NCBI GenBank assembly: GCA_946479395.1
Contig: CAMLFV010000044.1
Span: 1 to 15,864 of the forward strand
Length of the DNA: 15,864 nt
Reading direction: 5' to 3'
Origin: an uncultured Flavobacterium sp.
Lineage (GTDB): Bacteria > Bacteroidota > Bacteroidia > Flavobacteriales > Flavobacteriaceae
Part shown: piece by piece, positions 1 through 7,063 of the stretch
Layout: each line of letters starts with the position of its first letter
How positions within the stretch are numbered: position 1 is the stretch's first letter
Made by a program: the position numbers and the translations under genes
Notes under the pieces: generated by a model
The model's database searches: none
Seen by the model: only the letters and a program-made list of their open reading frames with translations
What the model was told of the DNA's origin: nothing

Positions 1-2102
1 GTACACCGGGTGCAGCAGGGCAACAAGGTAATAACGCCAATAAACCAGGCACGCCAGGTCAGGGTGGTCAAAACCGTCCGGGTCAGCAAGGTGGAAACCG
101 TGGTGGTCAAGGCGGAAACTCTAAATTCCCTAACAACCGCAACAATGCAGGTGGTAACAAAAATTTTGGAAACAGAAACCAACCGGTTGTAAAAGTGGAG
201 CCTACAGATGAGGAAGTAAAAAACCAAATCAAAGAAACGTTAGAGCGTTTACAAGGAAAACAAAACAAATCAAAAGCTGCAAAATATCGTAAAGACAAAC
301 GTGAACTTCACCGTAAAAAAGAAGAAGAGGCACGTGCAGACGATGATTTAAAAATATTAAAAGTTACCGAATTCGTAACAGTTGGTGAAGTTGCTACTAT
401 GATGAACGTGCCAATTACACAAGTAATCGGAACATGTATGTCGTTAGGTATCATGGTTACCATGAACCAGCGTTTAGATGCTGAAACATTAACAATTGTT
501 GCAGATGAATTTGGTTACGAAGTACAGTTTACAACTGCCGATATCGAAGAATCGATGGTAGAAGAAGTTGATGCACCGGAAGATTTACAACCTCGCGCAC
601 CAATTGTAACGGTAATGGGTCACGTAGATCACGGTAAAACATCGTTATTGGATTATGTTCGTAAAGCAAACGTAATTGCTGGTGAATCGGGTGGAATCAC
701 GCAGCACATTGGTGCTTACGGAGTAACTTTAGAAAGTGGTCAGAAAATTACATTCTTAGATACACCGGGTCACGAGGCGTTTACCGCAATGCGTGCACGT
801 GGAGCTCAGGTTACCGATATTGCAATTATCGTAGTTGCTGCCGATGACGATATTATGCCACAAACAAAAGAGGCAATTTCGCACGCACAAGCAGCTGGTG
901 TACCAATTATTTTCGCAATTAATAAGGTAGATAAGCCAACGGCAAATCCTGAAAAAATTAAAGAGAAACTGGCAGCTATGAACTTCCTTGTTGAAGAATG
1001 GGGTGGAACGTATCAGTCACAAGATAGTGCGGCAAAAATTGGTCAAGGTGTTCCGGAATTGTTAGAAAAAGTATTGTTAGAAGCAGAGATGTTAGAGTTG
1101 AAAGCAAATCCTAACAAACCGGCGGTAGGTACTGTTGTAGAGGCGTTCTTGGATAAAGGTCGCGGATATGTATCAACAATCTTGGTTCAAAGCGGAACGT
1201 TGAAAATCGGAGATTACTTGTTAGCAGGTAAAAATCACGGTAAAATTAAAGCAATGCACGATGAACGCGGAAAAGCTGTAAAAGAAGCAGGTCCTTCTCG
1301 TCCTATTTCAATCTTAGGATTAGACGGTGCGCCAACAGCAGGTGACAAGTTCAATGTATTCGAAGACGAGCGTGAAGCAAAAGCAATCGCAGCAAAACGT
1401 ACACAGTTAATCCGTGAGCAGTCGGTTCGTGCACAACGTCATATCACGTTGGCAGAAATTGGTCGCCGTATTGCTTTAGGTGAATTTAAAGAGTTGAACA
1501 TCATCTTAAAAGGAGACGTAGATGGATCGGTAGAAGCTTTATCAGACTCGTTCTCTAAATTATCAACAGACGAAATTCAAATCAATATTATTCACAAAGG
1601 TGTAGGTGCAATTACCGAATCTGATGTATTGTTGGCTTCGGCTTCTGATGCAATCATTATCGGTTTCAACGTACGTCCAATGGGTAATGCCAAAGCAATT
1701 GCAGATAAGGAAGAAATCGATATCAAAACATACTCAATCATTTATGACGCGATTGACGATGTTAAAGATGCAATGGAAGGAATGTTGTCACCGGAATTGA
1801 AAGAAGAAATTACCGGAACCGCAGAAATCCGTCAAACATTCAAAATATCTAAAGTTGGAACAATTGCCGGATGTATGGTTACCGATGGTAAGATCTTCCG
1901 TAACTCTAAAATCCGCTTAATTCGTGAAGGAGTTGTAATTTATACTGGTGTTCTTGATGCGTTAAAGCGTTTTAAAGATGATGTGAAAGAGGTTTCTAAA
2001 GGATACGATTGTGGTATTCAGATTAAAAACTACAATGATATTAAGGAATACGATATTATTGAAGGATTCCAAGAGGTTGAGGTGAAGAAAACTTTGAAAT
2101 AG
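1..2102 (+). CDS. infB: Translation initiation factor IF-2, 5'-truncated at window edge
   Basis: IF-2 is the GTPase that brings initiator tRNA to the 30S subunit and promotes subunit joining. The frame is open from base 3 to the stop at 2100-2102, so the gene begins outside the window. The GTG at 195 is only an internal valine codon. The first ~65 visible residues are a Gly/Asn/Gln-rich low-complexity linker, typical of the long N-terminus in Bacteroidota. Next come a basic/acidic charged stretch and an IF2-N domain (about 360-540). The GTPase domain shows G1 GHVDHGKT at 618-641, G3 DTPGHE at 759-776 and G4 NKVD at 921-932. Translation-factor β-barrel domains and the C-terminal tRNA-binding region complete the protein. 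A hairpin terminator follows directly. The identification is certain; the true start cannot be seen. Confidence 0.98.
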   Translation, partial: TPGAAGQQGNNANKPGTPGQGGQNRPGQQGGNRGGQGGNSKFPNNRNNAGGNKNFGNRNQPVVKVEPTDEEVKNQIKETLERLQGKQNKSKAAKYRKDKRELHRKKEEEARADDDLKILKVTEFVTVGEVATMMNVPITQVIGTCMSLGIMVTMNQRLDAETLTIVADEFGYEVQFTTADIEESMVEEVDAPEDLQPRAPIVTVMGHVDHGKTSLLDYVRKANVIAGESGGITQHIGAYGVTLESGQKITFLDTPGHEAFTAMRARGAQVTDIAIIVVAADDDIMPQTKEAISHAQAAGVPIIFAINKVDKPTANPEKIKEKLAAMNFLVEEWGGTYQSQDSAAKIGQGVPELLEKVLLEAEMLELKANPNKPAVGTVVEAFLDKGRGYVSTILVQSGTLKIGDYLLAGKNHGKIKAMHDERGKAVKEAGPSRPISILGLDGAPTAGDKFNVFEDEREAKAIAAKRTQLIREQSVRAQRHITLAEIGRRIALGEFKELNIILKGDVDGSVEALSDSFSKLSTDEIQINIIHKGVGAITESDVLLASASDAIIIGFNVRPMGNAKAIADKEEIDIKTYSIIYDAIDDVKDAMEGMLSPELKEEITGTAEIRQTFKISKVGTIAGCMVTDGKIFRNSKIRLIREGVVIYTGVLDALKRFKDDVKEVSKGYDCGIQIKNYNDIKEYDIIEGFQEVEVKKTLK

Positions 2103-2124
2103 TAGAATTTATATCAGATAGATA

Positions 2125-2148
2125 AAGAGGAGTCGGGAGACTCCTTTT
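2125..2148 (+). terminator. Rho-independent terminator of infB
   Basis: Stem GGAGTC (2129-2134), loop GGGA, stem GACTCC (2139-2144), then TTTT. The A-rich 5' flank pairs with the T tract and lengthens the stem. It lies 23 bases after the infB stop. Confidence 0.85.
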
Positions 2149-2194
2149 GTCATTTTGACAGATTTTGAAGCGATGTAGTTGTTTGGCTTAAAGT

Positions 2195-2207
2195 TTGATT
2201 GAATCAA
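2195..2207. promoter_or_regulatory. 13-base perfect palindrome upstream of the zinc peptidase
   Basis: TTGATT-G-AATCAA is perfectly symmetric about base 2201 and lies 37 bases before the ATG at 2245. No convincing TAnnTTTG box was found in this 142-base gap; the nearest is TAAAGTTTG at 2189-2197, with one extra spacer base. It could be an operator or chance. The function is inferred only from position. Confidence 0.3.
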
Positions 2208-2244
2208 TATATAAAACAATACGCATACATTAAAAAACAGAATT

Positions 2245-2919
2245 ATGGGATTATTATTAATGGGAATCATTATGCTTGCCAGCTGGTTAGTAGGTTGGCA
2301 GCTAAAAAATAAATTCGAAAAGTATTCAAAAATTCATTTAAGAAACGGAATGAGCGGTGCAGAGATTGCAACCAAAATGCTGCACGACCACGGAATTTAC
2401 GATGTAAAAGTAATTTCCACTCCGGGTAGATTAACCGATCATTACAACCCGGCAGACAAAACCGTAAACTTAAGTGAAGCTGTGTATAATCAGCGCAATG
2501 CCGCCGCAGCCGCAGTTGCAGCACACGAAGTTGGGCATGCTGTACAACATGCAACAGCTTATAGTTGGTTAACCATGCGTTCTAAATTGGTGCCTGTGGT
2601 AAATATCGCATCACGCTTCATCTCCATCACATTAATTGGTGGTATCTTATTGCTAAACACTTTTCCGCAATTATTACTTATCGGGATTGTATTGTTTGCA
2701 CTAACCACGGTATTTTCAATTGTTACCTTACCGGTAGAGTATGATGCAAGTAACCGCGCATTAAAATGGTTAGAAACTAAAAACATGGTGACTAGAGAAG
2801 AATATGCCGGCGCATCAGATTCACTAAAATGGGCAGCACGTACTTATGTAGTAGCAGCTTTATCATCAATAGGAACGTTATTGTACTATTTAATGATTTA
2901 TATGGGAAGAAGAGAATAA
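2245..2919 (+). CDS. YugP-like neutral zinc metallopeptidase (Zn_peptidase_2 family), membrane-bound
   Basis: This 224-residue protein matches the usual length and layout of the YugP / Zn_peptidase_2 family, which are membrane zinc peptidases of poorly known substrate. An N-terminal membrane helix (about residues 2-20) is followed by a soluble part with the zinc motif HEVGH at 94-98. Two or more hydrophobic helices follow (about 118-165), and an EYDAS segment around residues 165-169 probably supplies the third metal ligand. A last hydrophobic helix covers about 200-220. The ATG at 2245 is preferred because the hydrophobic helix begins immediately after it. The gene is flanked by terminators and appears monocistronic. 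It converges on the dehydrogenase/TM2 gene. The family assignment is firm; the substrate is unknown. Confidence 0.9.
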   Translation: MGLLLMGIIMLASWLVGWQLKNKFEKYSKIHLRNGMSGAEIATKMLHDHGIYDVKVISTPGRLTDHYNPADKTVNLSEAVYNQRNAAAAAVAAHEVGHAVQHATAYSWLTMRSKLVPVVNIASRFISITLIGGILLLNTFPQLLLIGIVLFALTTVFSIVTLPVEYDASNRALKWLETKNMVTREEYAGASDSLKWAARTYVVAALSSIGTLLYYLMIYMGRRE

Positions 2920-2946
2920 AAAAAGCGAGCAAATGCTCGCTTTTTT
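2919..2946. terminator. Bidirectional terminator between convergent genes
   Basis: Stem GCGAGC (2925-2930), loop AAAT, stem GCTCGC (2935-2940). An A tract lies on the left and a T tract (2941-2946) on the right, so it can act on both strands. It lies between the stop of the zinc peptidase (2917-2919) and the stop of the minus-strand gene (2952). Confidence 0.9.
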
Positions 2947-2951
2947 GTTTA

Positions 2952-3374
2952 TTAAAACCAAGGTTTTCTATTTCTTATGTACGTATTGTAAAAATCAATA
3001 TCAGATTTGGTCAGATAGATAATTCCTTCAACTAAACCAATAATCGTAGTTGCAGCCAAAATGAAATATCCGATAAAAAAACACGCTGTAACATAACCAA
3101 CCAATCCTAAAACAAGTAGAATAATACCTTCGGTATTGTATCCTAAAACAAATTTGTGAATACCTAAATGTCCTAAAATAATAGCTAAAATTCCGGCTAA
3201 TATTTTTTTGCTGTTTGCCTCTTGGATGTAAGGCGGAGATTGCTGGTACTGGTTTTGTTGCTGATAATAGTTTTGCTGGTCGTTATACTGATTTTGCTGT
3301 TGATTAAAATTAGATTGTGTACGACCTGTATGCCATTGTTCTTCTTTTCTTTCTTCTGAATTTTGATTTTCCAT
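2952..3374 (-). other. TM2-domain module, possibly a separate 140-aa gene
   Basis: This is the C-terminal segment of the fused frame, starting at the ATG at 3372-3374. From there it reads as a normal stand-alone TM2 protein of 140 residues: a hydrophilic Gln/Asn/Tyr-rich N-terminus, two membrane helices (about residues 56-121 of this segment) and a charged tail. A weak promoter-like pair lies just upstream on the minus strand: TTG at 3424-3422, then 16 bases, then TATATTTA at 3405-3398. This leaves room for independent expression. TM2 proteins are small membrane proteins without a settled biochemical role. Confidence 0.55.
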
Positions 3375-4331
3375 TACAATTAGGTTATTATTTTTGTTAA
3401 ATATAGCAATAATTTTATCAACAATAACCTGTGCCAGTTTTTCTTTACTTTCAATGGTCCAACCGGCAATATGTGGCGATAGCAAAACGTTTTCGGCAGT
3501 AATTAGGTATCTAAAAGCATCGGGAAGTTCATTATCTGAAAACATATTTTCAAAAGATGATTTTTCGTATTCCAACACATCTAACCCGGCACCTTTAATT
3601 TTGCCCGATTTTAAAGCATCAACCAAATCATCTGTACAAACCGATTTTCCGCGTGCGGTATTTATCAACCAAAACGATTTTGCAAAACCGTTGATAAAAT
3701 TCTTGTTTACATAATGATGCGTGTCGGGAGTTTCAGGCGTGTGTAAACTCACAATATCGCTGTGCAGTTGTAAATAATCTAACGAAACCTGCTGCGCATC
3801 GGCATCACCTAGATTGGGTTTAATATCATAACAAATTACCTTGCAGTTAAAGCCTTTTAAGCGTTGTGCAAACGCTTTTCCCATATTGCCGTAACCAATA
3901 ATCCCGACCGTTTTTCCTTCAATTTCAATACCTCGGTTCTCTTCACGTTTCCATACCCCGTTGCGCACTTCTTTATCCACATACGATAATTTGTTCATAA
4001 GGTTTAAAAGCATTCCCAAAGCATGTTCGGCAACGGCGGTTCTGTTACCTTCGGGTGCAGCAATTAGTTTAATACCTTTTTGTTCGGCATATTCGCAATC
4101 GATATTTTCCAAACCGGCACCAACTCTTCCTATGAATTTTAGGTTTGTAGCGGCATCTAAAAAAGCGCGATCAATTTTAAAACGACTGCGTAAAACAATA
4201 CCGTCATACTGATGAATTATTTGTTCAATAGCATCTTTTGGAGCGTAGTAGTTTTCATCGTTTTCAAAACCGGCTGCGGTTAACTGTTCAATTAGCAGCT
4301 GATGATTTTTATCAAGGTGTAATATTTTCAT
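2952..4331 (-). CDS. D-2-hydroxyacid dehydrogenase fused to a C-terminal TM2-domain membrane protein
   Basis: The single 459-codon frame holds two unrelated modules. Residues 1 to ~311 are a D-isomer 2-hydroxyacid dehydrogenase of the phosphoglycerate dehydrogenase type. It has the NAD-binding Rossmann motif GYGNMG at 146-151, catalytic Arg227 in NTARGK, an acidic residue in DVLEYE (251-256) and His287 in SPHIAG. This enzyme class normally ends near residue 310-320. Residues ~312-319 (NKNNNLIV) look like translated intergenic DNA. Residue 320 is a methionine that starts what resembles a complete TM2 protein: a Gln/Asn/Tyr-rich linker (about 334-370), then a TM2 domain with a LGHLGIHKF motif and two membrane helices. 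Either this is a true fusion of a cytosolic enzyme to the membrane, or a lost stop codon or an indel has joined two neighbouring genes. The dehydrogenase substrate is not determined; 3-phosphoglycerate is possible. Confidence 0.85.
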   Translation of the reverse strand: MKILHLDKNHQLLIEQLTAAGFENDENYYAPKDAIEQIIHQYDGIVLRSRFKIDRAFLDAATNLKFIGRVGAGLENIDCEYAEQKGIKLIAAPEGNRTAVAEHALGMLLNLMNKLSYVDKEVRNGVWKREENRGIEIEGKTVGIIGYGNMGKAFAQRLKGFNCKVICYDIKPNLGDADAQQVSLDYLQLHSDIVSLHTPETPDTHHYVNKNFINGFAKSFWLINTARGKSVCTDDLVDALKSGKIKGAGLDVLEYEKSSFENMFSDNELPDAFRYLITAENVLLSPHIAGWTIESKEKLAQVIVDKIIAIFNKNNNLIVMENQNSEERKEEQWHTGRTQSNFNQQQNQYNDQQNYYQQQNQYQQSPPYIQEANSKKILAGILAIILGHLGIHKFVLGYNTEGIILLVLGLVGYVTACFFIGYFILAATTIIGLVEGIIYLTKSDIDFYNTYIRNRKPWF

Positions 4332-4415
4332 TTAGTGATAATTTGCTTTTGTTTACATTGAGAAACACATCAAAATAAAGAATATTTATTCATATATCAA
4401 GATAAAAAAATAACC

Positions 4416-4423
4416 TACTTTTG
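4416..4423 (+). promoter_or_regulatory. -7 box (TACTTTTG) for the exported protein gene
   Basis: Perfect match to the Bacteroidota -7 consensus TAnnTTTG, 29 bases before the ATG at 4453. No TTG is found at the expected -33 distance, so the promoter call is moderate. Confidence 0.5.
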
Positions 4424-4452
4424 CAAAAAAAATATTTATTGTATTTTTTAAT

Positions 4453-5577
4453 ATGAAAAAACACATCTTTTTACTGCTGCTATTCTTTTGTCAGCTTTAT
4501 TCTTTCGCTCAAACTTTCAAGGGAGTTATAATTAACAATGAAACAGATGAACCTATCGGACAAATTACAATTGTAAGTGCCGATAAAACTTTTTTTGTAA
4601 CCAGTAACGAGAAGGGCGAAGTGATTTTGCCTGAAAGTATAGTTAACAAGAAGCTTTTTATTAGCGATTATGAATATGCTTATAGTGAAAATACATTTAC
4701 TAAAACACAATCTTTTGTTTGGGAATTAACGCCAAATTCTGAAACATTGGAAGAAATGATTATTTTTGACCATCCTGAAATTTATCTGAATAAAATTATT
4801 AAAAATTCAATTAAATCGTTTGTAAGTAATACAAAGTTAGAATCGTATTATAGGGAGAATTATTTTGAAAATAAAAAACAAGCCAGTTTTGCCGAAGGGA
4901 TTATTGATTTTCATGTAAATCACAATCTCGAAAATATAGAAATGATAGTTAAACAATCTCGAATAAAAGATTTATACAATGTAAATCCCACTAATAGAGC
5001 TGTAAGTTCAAAACCGCAAGATGTTATAGAAAGCTCTATGCTGTTTAGCATGCTAAAGAAAATTATTCAAGATAAAAAGCATTACGAGTTTTATATTACT
5101 GCTAAAAAGGTTGGAGAAAAAACGATACATACTTTTTATGTAAATCCTAAAGAGAAAAGTAAAGCTAAGCATTTGTTTAAAGGATCGGTTGTTTTTGACG
5201 ATGAGAAAAAACTGATCTTGGAAACCAATTTTGCTTTTGATCCTGATAGAAAAAAATATAATACTCCAATTAACAAAATAGTAGTTAAAGCCGATATTAA
5301 AGATATTCGTTTCGAATCAAAATATATGGTTAGTGAAGAAATTTATTATCCTAGCTATGCTAAAAGAACAATTGATGCAATAGCAAATTCTAAATTGGCT
5401 AAGATAGATAATGCGCGTATTAATAATCAAGCATATTTCTATGTTTTAAGTGCTGATAAAACTACTAAAAGACCTTCGCAGAATATAATTTATAATTCGG
5501 GTAACTTATACAACAACGGCAATAAATACACTGTTGAGTTCTGGAAAAATGCTAAAGTTATCAATTTGATAGAATAG
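4453..5577 (+). CDS. Exported protein with N-terminal carboxypeptidase-regulatory-like domain, function unknown
   Basis: The 374-residue protein starts with a clear signal peptide (Lys-Lys, a Leu/Phe-rich core, SFAQ with cleavage expected near residue 20). Residues ~22-95 resemble the carboxypeptidase D regulatory-like β-sandwich common at the start of Bacteroidota surface and TonB-linked proteins: a GVI...TDEPIGQITI opening, then a NEKGEV turn. The remaining ~280 residues are Lys/Asn/Ile-rich, with no motif I recognise. There is no TonB-dependent barrel signature and no type IX secretion tail. The gene is visibly more AT-rich than infB or rseP and stands alone between a divergent gene and a regulator. 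It probably acts in the periplasm or at the outer membrane, which is inferred only from the signal peptide. Confidence 0.8.
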   Translation: MKKHIFLLLLFFCQLYSFAQTFKGVIINNETDEPIGQITIVSADKTFFVTSNEKGEVILPESIVNKKLFISDYEYAYSENTFTKTQSFVWELTPNSETLEEMIIFDHPEIYLNKIIKNSIKSFVSNTKLESYYRENYFENKKQASFAEGIIDFHVNHNLENIEMIVKQSRIKDLYNVNPTNRAVSSKPQDVIESSMLFSMLKKIIQDKKHYEFYITAKKVGEKTIHTFYVNPKEKSKAKHLFKGSVVFDDEKKLILETNFAFDPDRKKYNTPINKIVVKADIKDIRFESKYMVSEEIYYPSYAKRTIDAIANSKLAKIDNARINNQAYFYVLSADKTTKRPSQNIIYNSGNLYNNGNKYTVEFWKNAKVINLIE

Positions 5578-5620
5578 TCGCCAAACATTAAATTTATTAA
5601 TCAGCATAAAAAGACAAAAT

Positions 5621-5654
5621 AACTTTCATTTTTTTTTGAAAGTTTAAAAACTTT
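5621..5654. promoter_or_regulatory. Putative GbsR-like operator (AACTTTCA-N8-TGAAA) in the regulator's own promoter
   Basis: AACTTTC (5621-5627) and GAAAGTT (5638-5644) form a 7-base inverted repeat around a T run. The core TTTCA-N8-TGAAA is repeated exactly upstream of 6368. A further half-site gives a second palindrome, AAAGTTT (5639-5645) and AAACTTT (5648-5654). The sites cover the -33 box and the spacer, where a bound regulator would block RNA polymerase. The binding protein is inferred from adjacency. Confidence 0.5.
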
Positions 5655-5666
5655 GTTTTACATTTG
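5636..5666 (+). promoter_or_regulatory. Bacteroidota-type promoter of the GbsR-like gene
   Basis: TTG at 5636-5638, a 20-base spacer, and a perfect -7 box TACATTTG at 5659-5666. The -7 box ends only 4 bases before the ATG at 5671. Transcription would therefore begin at or very near the start codon, which implies a leaderless or nearly leaderless mRNA. Confidence 0.65.
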
Positions 5667-5670
5667 ATCT

Positions 5671-6174
5671 ATGGAATTCAAAGAAGCAAAAAATAAATTC
5701 GTACAATCGTGGGGAGCTTTAGGTTCGCAATGGGGTATTAATAAAACCATGGCGCAGATTCATGCGTTGTTAATGATTTCTACCGAAGCAGTTTCTATGG
5801 AAGAAATTATGGAAGAATTACAGATTTCACGCGGAAATGCTTCTATGAATTTACGGGCTTTAATGGATTGGGGAATTGTTTACAAAGAATACAAACCGGG
5901 CGAACGAAAAGAGTTTTTTATTGCCGAGAAAGATTTAGACGAATTGGCAGTTAAAATTGCGAAAGAGCGTAGCAAACGAGAAATTAAACCGGCTTTAAAG
6001 GTATTGAAAGAAGTTTCTACCATTAAAACGAATAAATCAGAAGAAGAAAAACACTTTGTGGAGCAAACCGGCAAATTATACGATTTTGTATTGAAGGCTG
6101 ATAACGTGTTAGACAAAGTAACCGAATATAAAGACAATTGGCTGGCAAAGCTGGTGGTTAAAATAATGAAGTAG
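5671..6174 (+). CDS. GbsR/MarR-family winged-helix transcriptional regulator
   Basis: This 167-residue cytosolic DNA-binding protein resembles the short GbsR-like regulators common in flavobacteria. A winged helix-turn-helix covers about residues 28-85, with the recognition-helix region ISRGNASMNLRAL (52-64) and the wing around YKPGERKEFF (74-83). A charged, helical C-terminal part follows and is probably for dimerisation. The start at 5671 is supported by the early FVQSWGALGSQWG segment, which I recall as well conserved in this family. GbsR proteins elsewhere control choline/betaine genes, but no such genes are seen here, so the ligand is unknown. Palindromes in its own promoter, one repeated before the downstream membrane-protein operon, suggest autoregulation and control of that operon. 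Confidence 0.85.
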   Translation: MEFKEAKNKFVQSWGALGSQWGINKTMAQIHALLMISTEAVSMEEIMEELQISRGNASMNLRALMDWGIVYKEYKPGERKEFFIAEKDLDELAVKIAKERSKREIKPALKVLKEVSTIKTNKSEEEKHFVEQTGKLYDFVLKADNVLDKVTEYKDNWLAKLVVKIMK

Positions 6175-6195
6175 TTGATTTTGCATTATCTGCTA

Positions 6196-6271
6196 TCGTC
6201 ACTTCGAGTAGCGCAACGCAGTGAAGTGTATCGAGAAGTTTTAAAAGTTCTCGACAAGCTCGAACTGACGA
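6196..6271. repeat. REP-like palindromic element
   Basis: A 76-base imperfect palindrome. The outer arms (6196-6208 and 6259-6271) pair at 12 of 13 positions. The inner arms TCGAGAA (6231-6237) and TTCTCGA (6248-6254) close on a TTTTAAAA-centred loop. A further internal pair is CACTTC (6200-6205) with GAAGTG (6223-6228). It resembles intergenic repeats that I recall as dispersed in many flavobacterial genomes. It sits between the regulator and the membrane-protein operon and could end or stabilise the upstream transcript. Confidence 0.75.
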
Positions 6272-6326
6272 GGATAAATTGTATTCGATAGTATTTCATT
6301 TATTTAAAACGCAATTTTTTTAAATA

Positions 6327-6352
6327 AAACTTTCAAATATTTCTGAAACTTT
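6327..6352. promoter_or_regulatory. Putative GbsR-like operator upstream of the membrane-protein operon
   Basis: AACTTTCA (6328-6335), 8 bases, then TGAAA (6344-6348). The half-sites and spacing are identical to the site in the gbsR-like promoter. AAACTTT also repeats directly at 6327-6333 and 6346-6352. It ends 15 bases before the ATG at 6368. No clear TAnnTTTG box was found here, so the promoter itself is uncertain. Confidence 0.5.
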
Positions 6353-6367
6353 AAAATAATATAAATT

Positions 6368-6718
6368 ATGAAAGCAATTAAAATATTAAATACAATAGCG
6401 ATTGGAACGCCGTTTGTTTTTCTTTTAATGGAAGTAATCTACAGAGATGGAGGATTTGCAATGTTTGCATTACTATCAACCATGTTTACTGGTTTTGTAC
6501 AAGTGATATTAGGAATTTTTCTTATGATACGATTTCCAAAGAATATCCACTATAAATCATATATAATAGCAGTTGTTTTATACTTCTTAGTAGGGCTTAT
6601 GGTTGTCTTTTCTGATTCTAATAATGATGGTTTTATATACATTTTTTACATCATACCACCTTGTTTGGCACTGTATTTATCTATACTAATTTATAGTCGT
6701 CCAAATCATGAACTATAA
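6368..6718 (+). CDS. Small four-helix membrane protein, function unknown
   Basis: This 116-residue, strongly hydrophobic protein has about four membrane helices (near residues 8-23, 32-53, 65-82 and 88-110) joined by short loops such as RFPKNIHYK and FSDSNNDG. It has no cysteine pairs, histidine motifs or other catalytic pattern. I do not recognise a family. It is the first gene of a three-gene operon and its end overlaps the next start by 11 bases, which suggests translational coupling. The putative GbsR-like operator lies just upstream, so it is probably regulated together with its neighbours. Confidence 0.75.
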   Translation: MKAIKILNTIAIGTPFVFLLMEVIYRDGGFAMFALLSTMFTGFVQVILGIFLMIRFPKNIHYKSYIIAVVLYFLVGLMVVFSDSNNDGFIYIFYIIPPCLALYLSILIYSRPNHEL

Positions 6719-7052
6719 CATTGTTGCCTACTTTTTGTATTTCGCGATTACTTTTTTAATCATCGTGAAAGTCGGACGGATATGTTATCAGAATGGGAAT
6801 GTCTTTGTATCGCAATTAATTCCTAACCACGAAGATCTGTGTAAAAAGATCAATCATTTGCTGTTAATAGGCTATTATTTGCTCAACATTGGTTATTGCA
6901 CCATGACCATTATTTCGTGGGAAAAAATTTGGAGTTTTACACAATTGGTTGAAATCATCAGCCTAAAAACTTCTCTCATAATTCTGATCATCGCACTTAT
7001 GCATTACCTGAATATTTTATTACTTACAAACTATATCAAAAAATTAATCTAA
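6708..7052 (+). CDS. Small membrane protein, first of two tandem paralogues
   Basis: This 114-residue protein has about three hydrophobic helices (near residues 5-24, 50-70 and 85-108). The segment GYYLLNIGY (about 55-63) is shared with the next gene as GFYLLNIGF. The order of features before it also matches: a helix, a Lys-rich turn, an acidic His/Glu patch, then an Asn-containing helix. This suggests a local duplication. The start overlaps the end of the previous gene by 11 bases, and the next gene begins 11 bases after its stop. The function is unknown; roles as a membrane sensor or partner protein are open guesses. Confidence 0.75.
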   Translation: MNYNIVAYFLYFAITFLIIVKVGRICYQNGNVFVSQLIPNHEDLCKKINHLLLIGYYLLNIGYCTMTIISWEKIWSFTQLVEIISLKTSLIILIIALMHYLNILLLTNYIKKLI

Positions 7053-7063
7053 AACTGTAAATT

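Noticed and set aside
195..197. GTG as a possible start of infB
   Set aside because: The same frame is open back to base 3 and encodes the Gly/Asn/Gln-rich linker expected in Bacteroidota IF-2, so this is an internal valine codon and the gene is simply cut by the window edge.
3394..3714. 106-codon plus-strand frame inside the dehydrogenase gene
   Set aside because: It is antisense to the catalytic domain, whose motifs are clear, so it is a shadow frame.
5629..5637. T run before the GbsR-like gene as a terminator of the preceding gene
   Set aside because: The T run is the loop of the AACTTTC/GAAAGTT inverted repeat, not the tail following a G+C-rich stem, and the same arms recur before another promoter.
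5671..6174. Osmoprotectant (choline/betaine) regulation implied by the GbsR name
   Set aside because: No betaine, choline or ABC-transport gene is in the neighbourhood, and the short flavobacterial GbsR-like proteins need not share that role.
6181..6280. CRISPR-like or riboswitch structure
   Set aside because: Only one palindromic unit is present, with no spacer array, and the sequence resembles dispersed REP-like repeats rather than any riboswitch I know.
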